A stretch of 8,668 nt of DNA from Pseudomonadota bacterium (GCA_021802595.1 JAJZRT010000122.1:1-8668); one strand, 5' to 3'; counted from the stretch's first letter, positions 1 to 5,674 are shown. Notes: generated by a model not told the origin, from the letters alone. Numbers and translations are program-made.

Positions 1-321
1 GCGCCGTCCCTGGGCCAGGCGGTGAAGGTCCCGGGCCAGGGCGGCCCGGTCGGTGTGCTCGTCGCCGAGCACGACCACCGGCCCCCCAAAACACTTGCGC
101 CCAAAAAACGTCCCGGCCTCCGAGGCGACGTCGAGCTCCAGGCGGGTCAAGAGCGTGGTCTTGCCCGTCCCCCCCATCGCGTAGAGGTCCCCCACCGATT
201 TCCTGGGCAGCACGCCTTCGACAGCCCACTCGATGGGCGGCGGCGGTGCCTGCAACAGGTCAGCGGCATCGACGAGCTCCAGGCCGTCGTCTGGCCCCAG
301 GGGAGCGCTCTTGTCAGACAT
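1..321 (-). CDS. RepA-like AAA ATPase/replicative helicase, N-terminal part (runs off the left edge)
   Basis: Partial gene; 107 codons are visible from ATG at 321 down to the window edge. Residues 48-57 read AMGGTGKTTL, a Walker A motif of the GGxGK[ST] type. About 25 residues later a hydrophobic strand, PVVVLGDEHTD (about 81-91), is followed by a leucine/arginine-rich helix. This order matches the RecA-fold AAA_25 family, which includes the hexameric RepA helicase of plasmid RSF1010 and phage/ICE relatives. The likely role is ATP-driven DNA unwinding at a replication origin in the cytoplasm. The ATG overlaps the stop of the primase-like gene by 8 bases, and GGAGGGGG lies just upstream, so translation is probably coupled. 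The C-terminal ATPase core is not visible. A regulatory or Mob-associated ATPase of the same fold is an alternative. Confidence 0.8.
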   Translation of the reverse strand, partial: MSDKSAPLGPDDGLELVDAADLLQAPPPPIEWAVEGVLPRKSVGDLYAMGGTGKTTLLTRLELDVASEAGTFFGRKCFGGPVVVLGDEHTDRAALARDLHRLAQGRR

Positions 322-1561
322 GACACGCCCCCTCCGATTCCGCCGCCCAGGCATCATCGCCTGGCAATGCCGGGCCCTCGGGAGTGGGCCAGCCGGGCCC
401 GGCCTCCACCAGGGCATTTTCGTAGCGGAGCTGGTCATTCCAGTCCTTCAGGATCGGCGCTCGCCGCCTGACCTCGAAGTATTGGGCCTGCAGGGATGCC
501 ATCAGGGCCTCGGCCGCCCGATTGCCTGGGGTATCGTTGTCATAGGCCACCACGATCTCCGGGCGATTGAGCCAGTTCGCCAGGTCCTCGATGAGCGGCC
601 ATTCGGTCAGCACCCCCGCTGCGGAGACGATGTACGCGTGCTCCTCGTGATACAGCGCGCGGTAGGACAGCGCGTCGATCGCGGATTCGACCACCACGAT
701 GGCGGCGGCCGGTGCTTCGCAGCCCAGCACGAACGCCCCCACGCCGCGGTGAGCGCCCCGGGCCATGCCCTTGAAGGCGGCTGACCCGGTGCCGCGCACC
801 TCGGCTCCGGTCACCTCGCTGCCGTTCGTGCACAGGAACACGGCGTTGCGCCTGCGATCCGCGAAGAGCCGGCCCCGGTCGACAACCTCCTGGACGAGCG
901 CCCGGGGCAGCCCCCGAACCTCGCTCAGGTAAGTCATCACGGCGAGCAGGTGTCGCACATCCGCAGGCGGAGGCTGGAAGGGGTCGAGCGCGCCCCGGAT
1001 CGCCTTTTCTGGCCTGGCCTTCGGCACTGGCGCGTCGTGGCCACCGTCCATCGACGCCAGCAGTTCGACCGCCGACTGGAAGTCACGGCCGGTGACGTGC
1101 ATGACGAGGTCGATTGCGCCGCCGCCACCCTTTCCGGCGCGATGGTCGAAGAACTTGTGGGGCGCGTCGTCATCACCGATGCTGATCGCGCAATCGCCGA
1201 GGCGCCATTTCTGCTTGTCGTAACGGTCGCGCTCGCCGCCAAGCGCTTCCATGACCCCGACCAACGGGAGGCCGCGGCAACGGTCTGCAAGCTCACGCCA
1301 GCGCGTCATGCCGGCGCCGGTTCTGACATGGCCAGAGCGCGCGGCACTGTCTGCGTCACTAGACCTCCCCCCTTGCACGCAGGGGATTTCGGGCACATCG
1401 GCCAGCCGCCCCTCATCCTGGTAGAACGGCCCGACATCGTCGAGGTCTGGCTCGTCGGCCGGGAGCTCCTGATAACCCATGTCTTCCTCCGTCACGCCGT
1501 TGTTTTGCAGGATCACCGGATCGGGATAGTCATCCAGGCCAAAATAGGCTTTAACGTTCAT
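314..1561 (-). CDS. DUF3991/TOPRIM domain primase-like protein
   Basis: 415 residues. The start is ATG at 1561, preceded by GGAGGGG four to five bases upstream; an open frame extends to 1702 but that part overlaps the upstream gene and has no ribosome site. The first 84 residues are acidic and low in conservation features. Residues 85-175 contain a K-W-R...FFDH...GGGGAIDLVMHV block typical of the region before the catalytic part in DUF3991 proteins. Residues 205-275 fit DUF3991 (YLSEVRGLP...NAVFLC...KGMARGA). Residues 287-375 form a TOPRIM fold: the glutamate is E292 in VVVESAIDALSY and the DxD pair is D341/D343 in AYDNDTPGNRAAEA. Such proteins are primases or primase-like enzymes of plasmids and integrative elements, and pairing with the RepA-like ATPase that follows supports a replication role. 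I see no CHC2-type zinc finger. The gene overlaps its upstream neighbour by 11 bases and its downstream neighbour by 8. Confidence 0.85.
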   Translation of the reverse strand: MNVKAYFGLDDYPDPVILQNNGVTEEDMGYQELPADEPDLDDVGPFYQDEGRLADVPEIPCVQGGRSSDADSAARSGHVRTGAGMTRWRELADRCRGLPLVGVMEALGGERDRYDKQKWRLGDCAISIGDDDAPHKFFDHRAGKGGGGAIDLVMHVTGRDFQSAVELLASMDGGHDAPVPKARPEKAIRGALDPFQPPPADVRHLLAVMTYLSEVRGLPRALVQEVVDRGRLFADRRRNAVFLCTNGSEVTGAEVRGTGSAAFKGMARGAHRGVGAFVLGCEAPAAAIVVVESAIDALSYRALYHEEHAYIVSAAGVLTEWPLIEDLANWLNRPEIVVAYDNDTPGNRAAEALMASLQAQYFEVRRRAPILKDWNDQLRYENALVEAGPGWPTPEGPALPGDDAWAAESEGACHV

Positions 1562-2768
1562 GTCCCCTCCGTTTGCCACAAGCAGTTGGCGTGTGCGGTG
1601 ACGTCGGATCGTCATAACGCTCGTCGTTTGCCGTTTGGCTACCTGCCCCCACGGGCGCTTTAGCGTCCTCCGCAACGCCGGCCACTGGCCTGATGACCGC
1701 AAGCAATTCGTCGACCGACTTAAGATTGACCGCTATGGGTGGTAGCCAGCGCAACTCGCAGTTCTGGCGCCCAGGGCCAGTTCTATAGGTATGCCAGTGT
1801 GCACGCCGTATATGGCATTTGGGGGGGGCGTGGGTCCCGCCCTGCGACAAGCCTGTGCTGCCTTGTTGGCCCGCCTGCAAAGCTGCCCCGTATCTGACGC
1901 CGACGTCCCAGTGGGTTGGAAGATCAGGCGGGAAATATCTTGTTCCCCTTTTGGTAGAGCGAGGCTCCGGGTGCCCCGGGCCATGCGTCGGTGTGCCGAT
2001 CTTTCCGGCCTGACTACAAATGAAAAGCAACAGCGACAATGCTGATTCAACTAGACGGATCAAACCTGCCAACTCTTCGCCCATACAGTTGGTTATGACG
2101 CTTCCGCCTGTTTCACTTTCTCTTGAAACGAGCACGCCTGCCAGCATCTGCTCAATAGAACGCCCAGTGAGGGTAAGCAGTACCTGGAGGAAGGACGCCT
2201 GCTCCAAAAATGTCAACATGAGCACCATGGCACCGCCGACAAGTTCAAGGGAGGCAAAAAATCCCTCAAAACGACTACCATCCCAGTTCAAATTCCCAGT
2301 GCGTCCTTCCACATAGACACACCATTCGGGCAGGGTCTCAAGTACGTCACCAGGGATTTCCCCCTCAATAGAGCTCTCAAGCAAAGCTTTTTCAAGCGCC
2401 TCGGGGAACCGATAAATGCCTTGGGTGACACGCCAAGTGCCGAAAGCCGCGAGTAACCGTGCCCTGTCTATTGGCTCTTCAACACTCAAAGGGGCGCCTC
2501 CTACCTGATCCGCGATTTGAAGCCATTCAGCCAGTGGCATAAAGCACCATTTTGGCCAGGAAGCCCCCTGCGAGCGCAGTAAGGCACGCCTCTCGTCTGC
2601 CAGCTTCCAAGCACCCTTCATCGTCTTGTTCATTTCGATGAGCAGGGATCGGGGCAAGCATTCAGAATTTTGCGCAGTCTTCTGCCGTTTTTGCTCCTCC
2701 AGTGGCTGAAGCCAATTATCTTCGGGCGAAAAGGCCGCTGCGATTGCATGATTAAGTTGTGCATTCAT
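1551..2768 (-). CDS. AcrVA2-like protein (anti-CRISPR family, Cas12a-inhibitor relative)
   Basis: 405 residues, ATG at 2768 with AAAGGAAA 6-7 bases upstream. From memory of Moraxella AcrVA2 (about 320 residues), several blocks match in order: WPKWCFMP (71-78) with KPKHAFFP; GTWRVTQGIYR (110-120) with GAWRNTLGIYQ; LPEWCVYVE (146-154) with LPDWCVYVD; RSIEQML (203-209) with QSVAEVL; and HIRRAHWHTYRTGPGRQ (319-335) with HIRRGHWHGYWQGTGQA, followed by LRWLPPIAVN. AcrVA2 lowers Cas12a by recognising its nascent N-terminus and triggering loss of its mRNA. This homologue adds about 30 residues at the N-terminus and about 55 at the C-terminus. The frame is intact. It is the first well-supported gene of the replication operon, and its TAA overlaps the primase start by 11 bases. 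The 5' two thirds are clearly less GC-rich than the following genes. Family assignment is strong; that it inhibits Cas12a is inference, since AcrVA2 relatives also occur in hosts without known Cas12a. Confidence 0.82.
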   Translation of the reverse strand: MNAQLNHAIAAAFSPEDNWLQPLEEQKRQKTAQNSECLPRSLLIEMNKTMKGAWKLADERRALLRSQGASWPKWCFMPLAEWLQIADQVGGAPLSVEEPIDRARLLAAFGTWRVTQGIYRFPEALEKALLESSIEGEIPGDVLETLPEWCVYVEGRTGNLNWDGSRFEGFFASLELVGGAMVLMLTFLEQASFLQVLLTLTGRSIEQMLAGVLVSRESETGGSVITNCMGEELAGLIRLVESALSLLLFICSQAGKIGTPTHGPGHPEPRSTKRGTRYFPPDLPTHWDVGVRYGAALQAGQQGSTGLSQGGTHAPPKCHIRRAHWHTYRTGPGRQNCELRWLPPIAVNLKSVDELLAVIRPVAGVAEDAKAPVGAGSQTANDERYDDPTSPHTPTACGKRRGHER

Positions 2769-2780
2769 GGAATTTCCTTT

Positions 2781-2930
2781 CTATGTGAGCGAATGGTTCG
2801 ATACAAGGTATAAAAAAAAGGACGTGTGCCCCAAAGGCAAAGATGACACCGCACCCATGGCGTCGCGAGACGCGTCTTTCCTAGCCGCATGAATCGTCAT
2901 GAGCCGAGTAATGGAGAGAGAACTAGACAT
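2781..2930 (-). CDS. possible 49-residue leader ORF upstream of the AcrVA2-like gene
   Basis: An ATG at 2930 with AGAAAGG five bases upstream opens a 49-codon frame that ends in TAG at 2781, 12 bases before the ATG of the AcrVA2-like gene. The product starts MSSSLSITRLM, is serine-rich and has no recognisable domain. The stop lies just before the AAAGGAAA site of the next gene, an arrangement that would allow coupling or leader control. It contains a run of eight T on the coding strand and a hairpin (2860-2873). It could equally be untranslated leader; I see no conservation evidence. Confidence 0.3.
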   Translation of the reverse strand: MSSSLSITRLMTIHAARKDASRDAMGAVSSLPLGHTSFFLYLVSNHSLT

Positions 2931-3028
2931 ACAAACCTTTCTATTCAAATCAGATCGATGAAGAATGTTTTGCTACCCAACTGAGAATTGCCAGCTTCTG
3001 CTTAAACCATGATCGCCACCTTTCCTAT

Positions 3029-3057
3029 ATCGTCGTATGGTTCGCCATACCTGACAA
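3029..3057 (-). promoter_or_regulatory. candidate promoter with a dyad operator in its spacer
   Basis: Read on the minus strand, TTGTCA (3057-3052, five of six to the -35 consensus) is followed 17 bases later by GACGAT (3034-3029), a poor -10 hexamer. The spacer is almost exactly the inverted repeat GTATGG-CGAA-CCATAC (3050-3035). A good -35, a poor -10 and a spacer dyad suggest a regulated promoter for the downstream operon, but the weak -10 makes this uncertain. Confidence 0.3.
3035..3050. repeat. 16-bp inverted repeat, 6-bp arms, 4-base loop
   Basis: GTATGG (3035-3040), TTCG, CCATAC (3045-3050), a perfect 6-bp dyad. Three further pairs (GTC at 3032-3034 with GAC at 3053-3055) extend it after a 2-base bulge. 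It lies 22 bases beyond the stop of the 208-residue gene and is not followed by a T tract on either strand, so an operator is more likely than an intrinsic terminator. Confidence 0.6.
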
Positions 3058-3086
3058 AAAAATAGGGCCACCTACATGTCATGGCC
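3056..3086 (-). terminator. weak intrinsic terminator-like element of the 208-residue gene
   Basis: On the minus strand GGCCA (3086-3082) and TGGCC (3070-3066) can pair across an 11-base loop that includes the stop codon, and seven T follow after three bases (3062-3056). The stem is short, so termination would be partial at best. Confidence 0.3.
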
Positions 3087-3698
3087 GGCCTTTCTCGCCC
3101 TTTGCCTGAGATCTTCCAGGGCGTGCCCCACGATAGTGTCAAATAGCCATTTATTTTCCAGCGCATATGCTACAGAGGCACGCACAAAAGCCCGGGCCAG
3201 CCTTCCTTTGAGCGATTTCGTATGCGCCCCCCCCATCTTTGACCCCCCGTCATCACTCATTCCCAGTTCCCTCAACATATAGGGATTGATGTGCCGAAAG
3301 AAGACCTCTTCATTGAAATCGGTGAAATTCACGGTCATCATCGCCTTGTTTTTCGCCTTGCGCGTTCGCTCGGCACGGAGGTTCGCCAACAACCGCTGCC
3401 GCTCCTGCCCAGATGCATCGCGTCCACTCGGCAGATACTTATCAATCCAGAAATTCAGTTTATTAATTAATTCTGTGTCGTTTTCCAGGGTCTTCGCAAG
3501 CAGTGCATCTGACCATTGTCTTTCAACATCACTCCAGCTCTCCCACACGGCCTTTCTTCCGCCCCAGTCTTCGTGCGTACGAAGGGGCTTTCCGTCCCCG
3601 CGTTGTTCGCTGTGAATCCTATTTGATATCCAGCGAAAGGCATATTTAGCCGACACCCAGTCTCCACTTTCAATGGCTTGGCTAGCTTCAAAAGGCAT
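3072..3698 (-). CDS. uncharacterised 208-residue tryptophan-rich protein
   Basis: I do not recognise this protein. The chosen start is ATG at 3698, with TGGGG six bases upstream and about 26 bases after the predicted transcription start; in-frame ATG at 3710 and TTG at 3725 lie too close to the promoter and lack a ribosome site. The protein is soluble, with no signal peptide or membrane segment. It has eight tryptophans (14, 23, 45, 52, 55, 62, 84, 184), most in the first 90 residues. A basic helix follows (about 97-121, many R/K), then an aromatic patch, NFTDFNEEVFFRHINPYML (124-142), and a helical, arginine-rich C-terminus. Its GC content is visibly lower than that of the replication and helicase genes, consistent with separate acquisition. 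It has its own promoter and operator-like dyad. A nucleic-acid-binding or regulatory role is possible but unsupported. Confidence 0.75.
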   Translation of the reverse strand: MPFEASQAIESGDWVSAKYAFRWISNRIHSEQRGDGKPLRTHEDWGGRKAVWESWSDVERQWSDALLAKTLENDTELINKLNFWIDKYLPSGRDASGQERQRLLANLRAERTRKAKNKAMMTVNFTDFNEEVFFRHINPYMLRELGMSDDGGSKMGGAHTKSLKGRLARAFVRASVAYALENKWLFDTIVGHALEDLRQRARKAGHDM

Positions 3699-3730
3699 CA
3701 ACGACCCCATCACAATCAATGACAAACAAT

Positions 3731-3759
3731 ATTATATAGAAAAGTATTCTATATAGCAA
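3731..3759 (-). promoter_or_regulatory. promoter of the 208-residue gene
   Basis: On the minus strand TTGCTA (3759-3754) and a perfect TATAAT (3736-3731) are separated by 17 bases. The predicted transcription start is near 3724, which leaves a leader of about 26 bases to the ATG at 3698. The spacer and both hexamer edges are covered by a 9-bp inverted repeat, so a repressor bound there would block RNA polymerase. Confidence 0.65.
3733..3755. repeat. 23-bp dyad, perfect 9-bp arms, operator candidate
   Basis: TATATAGAA (3733-3741), 5-base spacer AAGTA, TTCTATATA (3747-3755). The arms are perfect inverted repeats, and the centre-to-centre spacing of about 14 bases between half-sites is in the range bound by a dimeric HTH protein. 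It spans the -35/-10 spacer of the promoter above. The binding protein is not identified. Confidence 0.7.
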
Positions 3760-3798
3760 GCCTGGCTAAAAATGATCAATAGCCGGTGATTCCAAGGG

Positions 3799-4008
3799 CT
3801 ACTTTTTCTTCAGTAGCTGGTCTAGGGTTTCAACGCCCTCGCGCTTGAGCACTGTTCCCAGTTTAGCGTCCGACCTATACCCCGCCGCGAACTCGGGCCC
3901 ATAGGTCTCGCGGAGGGTCCCCACTTTTGTGTCGCTGCGCTTCTTGCGGATTTCGCCATCCCGATCCCGCATCCGCTCATCTAAGCCCTTCGGAAACTGC
4001 TTTGCCAT
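3799..4008 (-). CDS. uncharacterised 69-residue charged protein with internal repeat
   Basis: ATG at 4008 has AGAGGG seven bases upstream; in-frame ATGs at 4038 and 4047 have no such site and are rejected. The product starts MAKQFPKGLDERMRDRDGEI, is rich in K, R, D and E, and has no membrane segment. Two copies of the pattern RSDxKxGTxxxxxG occur, RSDTKVGTLRETYG at 24-37 and RSDAKLGTVLKREG at 45-58, a 21-residue period. I recall similar small hypothetical proteins next to WYL regulators in mobile elements of Pseudomonas-like bacteria, but know no function. It is transcribed divergently from the WYL regulator operon, from a strong promoter whose -35 lies inside the regulator's own promoter, which suggests joint control. 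The repeats could be a DNA- or protein-binding unit; this is inference. Confidence 0.8.
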   Translation of the reverse strand: MAKQFPKGLDERMRDRDGEIRKKRSDTKVGTLRETYGPEFAAGYRSDAKLGTVLKREGVETLDQLLKKK

Positions 4009-4064
4009 GTTGATACCCTCTGTTTGCCCCTTGAACATACTAATCATTTTACTACCTATTTAGC

Positions 4065-4093
4065 ATCATAACACGACTCATTGCGTATTTCAA
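4065..4093 (-). promoter_or_regulatory. strong promoter of the 69-residue gene
   Basis: On the minus strand TTGAAA (4093-4088) and TATGAT (4070-4065) are 17 bases apart, each five of six to consensus, with TG one base upstream of the -10 (extended -10). Transcription would start near 4058, giving a leader of about 50 bases to the ATG at 4008. Confidence 0.65.
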
Positions 4094-4108
4094 AGCGACT
4101 CGTATACT
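4081..4108 (+). promoter_or_regulatory. promoter of the WYL regulator/defence operon
   Basis: TTGCGT (4081-4086) and TATACT (4103-4108) are separated by 16 bases. Transcription would begin near 4115, about 32 bases before the ATG at 4147. It interleaves with the minus-strand promoter whose -35 is at 4088-4093, so polymerases or a regulator bound here would affect both directions. Confidence 0.55.
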
Positions 4109-4146
4109 ATGCACAATCGCACAGATACACCGCATTGGCCCACAAC

Positions 4147-5049
4147 ATGGCTGAAACACAAATCGTCGAGCTAACGCAGTCTCAGCGGGACCGTCTCGCG
4201 TTCATAGATCTGCGTGTCCGTTTTACTGGAGAAATCCGCCGTCAAGACTTGTCGACAAGGTTCGGCATACAGGCGGCGGCGGCAACAAGGGATATCGCCC
4301 AGTACAAGGATATTGCCCCACGCAACCTCAACTACGACCCCAGGGGCAAGGTATACGCGCGCGGCGAGTGGTTCCGCCCCGTTTTCGATTTCCCAGTCGA
4401 ACGCGTGCTTACTTGGCTGGGCCAAGGGTTTGGGGATGGAGAGCCGCTGCGAGTCAAACCTCTGGTTCCTTGTGAAGACGCGGGACCCTTGAATAGACCC
4501 GACCTCGAAACCCTTTCCGTCCTCACACGTGCCATCCACCGGAAGGGTGTTGTGGAGATCGCCTACCGCTCGCTGTCCAGTGGGCTGAACACGCGGGAAA
4601 TTGTCCCGTTTGCGCTGGCCGATAACGGGTTGCGCTGGCATGTTCGCGCCTACGACCGGCGCAGCAGCGAATTCCGGGATTTTGTGCTGACGCGAATTGC
4701 CGATGCCCGTCTGGCACCAAGCCGCCCGGAAGAATGGGAAACGTCCGATCAAGACAGCCAATGGAACCGCATCGTCGAGCTCGATCTGGTACCGCACCCG
4801 GCGAATGTGCAGCACCCGGACACCATTGAAGCCGATTACGGCATGGTGGGTGGTGTTCTGCGTATCCGCCTCCGCGCAGCCTTGGCCGGCTACCTGCTCC
4901 GTCGATGGAATGTCGACTGCACCGAGAACCACAGCCTAAAGGGGGCGGAATTCCACCTGTGGCTGCGCAACCACCTTTCACTCGTCGATGTGGCCAACCT
5001 CAGTCTCGCACCAGGCTATGTGGCACCCACACGATCCACTACCAGCTGA
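4147..5049 (+). CDS. WYL-domain winged-helix transcriptional regulator, BrxR/CapW type
   Basis: 300 residues from ATG at 4147; the frame opens at a TTG at 4081, but that codon is the promoter -35. The ribosome site is weak. Residues about 10-60 form a winged helix (FIDLRVRFTGEIRRQDLSTR, then FGIQAAAATRDIAQY), typical of BrxR/CapW. Residues about 128-185 are a WYL domain: the signature strand reads RWHVRAYD (163-170), with tryptophan kept and Y-L replaced by H-V as is usual in this branch, and RDFVLTRI (177-184) supplies the basic ligand-contacting side. The last third fits the WCX dimerisation region. Members are dimeric repressors that sit upstream of BREX, CBASS and other defence operons and are thought to respond to a nucleic-acid-like ligand. 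Here it is the first gene of the defence operon, 11 bases before the next gene, with a promoter shared divergently with the 69-residue gene, so autoregulation is likely. Confidence 0.85.
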   Translation: MAETQIVELTQSQRDRLAFIDLRVRFTGEIRRQDLSTRFGIQAAAATRDIAQYKDIAPRNLNYDPRGKVYARGEWFRPVFDFPVERVLTWLGQGFGDGEPLRVKPLVPCEDAGPLNRPDLETLSVLTRAIHRKGVVEIAYRSLSSGLNTREIVPFALADNGLRWHVRAYDRRSSEFRDFVLTRIADARLAPSRPEEWETSDQDSQWNRIVELDLVPHPANVQHPDTIEADYGMVGGVLRIRLRAALAGYLLRRWNVDCTENHSLKGAEFHLWLRNHLSLVDVANLSLAPGYVAPTRSTTS

Positions 5050-5060
5050 GGAAATCGAAC

Positions 5061-5426
5061 ATGCCCTGCGGAACTACCCATCGCCTCATCAACTTCACCG
5101 CGACAGCGAGTTACCTCGCGTCGCGGCCCAAGGATCAACAAAAGGGAATCGCCCATCCTCTTGTTGGCGGAACCGCCTCGGCACTCCTAGCAAGTCTGCC
5201 CGATGCCATTGAGCCAGCCATCCACCCGCATCACCGGCAGTTCTTCCACAGCGTTGCTTTCGCCGGCCTGGTTGGCTACGGCCTGCATCGCGCCTATCAG
5301 TGGAAACCGGAGACCGACGGACAAAAACTGGTACGCATCGGGGTCTTACTTGTTGGCTCGGCGTATCTGCTTCACCTCGCCGCCGATTTGTTTACTGCGC
5401 GTTCCATCCCTGTTCTTGGTAAATAA
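5061..5426 (+). CDS. small membrane protein resembling YdjM/DUF457-type metal-dependent hydrolases
   Basis: 121 residues; GAGGAA seven bases before the ATG at 5061 fixes the start, 11 bases after the regulator stop. About three hydrophobic segments are visible (about 34-47, 62-78, 91-108). Conserved polar residues are placed as in the YdjM/DUF457 family of inner-membrane hydrolases: LPD at 46-48, the HPHHRQFFHS cluster at 55-64 (compare the H-R-G-x-T-H-S motif), and HLAAD at 105-109 followed by FTARSIPVLG. The family usually has about 170-250 residues, so this is a compact version. The histidine and aspartate pattern suggests metal binding; no substrate can be assigned. Its place between the regulator and the helicase makes it a candidate defence accessory or membrane-associated effector, but that is inference. 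Confidence 0.7.
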   Translation: MPCGTTHRLINFTATASYLASRPKDQQKGIAHPLVGGTASALLASLPDAIEPAIHPHHRQFFHSVAFAGLVGYGLHRAYQWKPETDGQKLVRIGVLLVGSAYLLHLAADLFTARSIPVLGK

Positions 5427-5437
5427 GGAGGGCCATC

Positions 5438-5641
5438 ATGGCAAACCCCTGGCACCATGGTAAGCATTGGACCCCTCAGGATGTCGCCCAGCTGAAGCAG
5501 CTGGCGAAAGAGAACACCCCGACCCGCGTCATCGGCTTGAAGATGGGGCGCACGCCTGATGCGGTCGCTCAGAAGGCGAGTGCCGAGAGCATCTCACTGA
5601 AGCCGACCAAACAGTCGCCCTATAACCGGCGCAAGCCCTGA
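5438..5641 (+). CDS. 67-residue Myb/SANT-like helix-turn-helix protein
   Basis: The ATG at 5438 has AAGGAGGG five bases upstream, one of the best ribosome sites in the window. Residues 10-55 read as a three-helix Myb/SANT-type unit: HWTPQDVAQLKQLAKE, then TRVIGLKMGRTPDAVAQKAS with the GRTxxAVxxKA signature of the recognition helix, then GISL-like AESISL. The tail is basic (KPTKQSPYNRRKP), fitting DNA contact. It lies 11 bases after the membrane protein and 33 bases before the helicase, inside the same operon. It may be an auxiliary DNA-binding regulator or a DNA-recruiting partner of the helicase; the sequence does not decide. Confidence 0.75.
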   Translation: MANPWHHGKHWTPQDVAQLKQLAKENTPTRVIGLKMGRTPDAVAQKASAESISLKPTKQSPYNRRKP

Positions 5642-5674
5642 TACGTCGGGGACACAAATAGAACAGGTGCCCGC

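Larger units (their letters stand above)
2769..3071 (-). other. 303-bp leader/intergenic region upstream of the replication operon
   Basis: Apart from the 49-codon frame this stretch holds no gene. It must carry the promoter for the AcrVA2-primase-RepA operon, unless that operon is read through from 3698. It contains a 16-bp dyad at 3035-3050, a small GCGTC/GACGC hairpin with a GCGA loop at 2860-2873, and an A8 tract (T8 on the minus strand) at 2812-2819. I looked for iterated direct repeats that would mark a replication origin and saw none. Confidence 0.5.

Noticed and set aside
950..1663. Long plus-strand open frame opposite the primase gene.
   Set aside because: High GC creates long antisense frames; the minus strand shows clear DUF3991/TOPRIM motifs and the plus product shows no domain.
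1562..1702. Upstream extension of the primase-like frame (47 extra codons).
   Set aside because: It overlaps the AcrVA2-like gene extensively, has no ribosome site, and the ATG at 1561 follows GGAGGGG closely.
2860..2873. GCGTC-GCGA-GACGC hairpin with a GNRA-type loop.
   Set aside because: A 5-bp stem alone is common by chance in GC-rich DNA; no T tract or conserved context supports a function.
2769..3071. Replication origin with iterons.
   Set aside because: No tandem direct repeats or AT-rich unwinding block with repeats could be seen; the origin may lie outside the window.
3760..3800. GGCTA/TAGCC short inverted repeats between the two small minus-strand genes, as a terminator.
   Set aside because: The 5-bp arms can pair in two competing ways and the T run falls inside one of the loops, so no clear terminator is formed.
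4082..4122. Imperfect inverted repeat (TGCG...CGCA) across the regulator promoter as a WYL operator.
   Set aside because: Only short, interrupted matches; too weak to call without comparison to related promoters.
4171..4932. Long minus-strand open frame opposite the WYL regulator.
   Set aside because: Shadow of the regulator; the plus strand encodes winged-helix and WYL motifs.
4905..5060. Upstream extension of the membrane-protein frame into the regulator gene.
   Set aside because: The ATG at 5061 has GAGGAA at the right distance; the extension lies inside the regulator's coding sequence in another frame.
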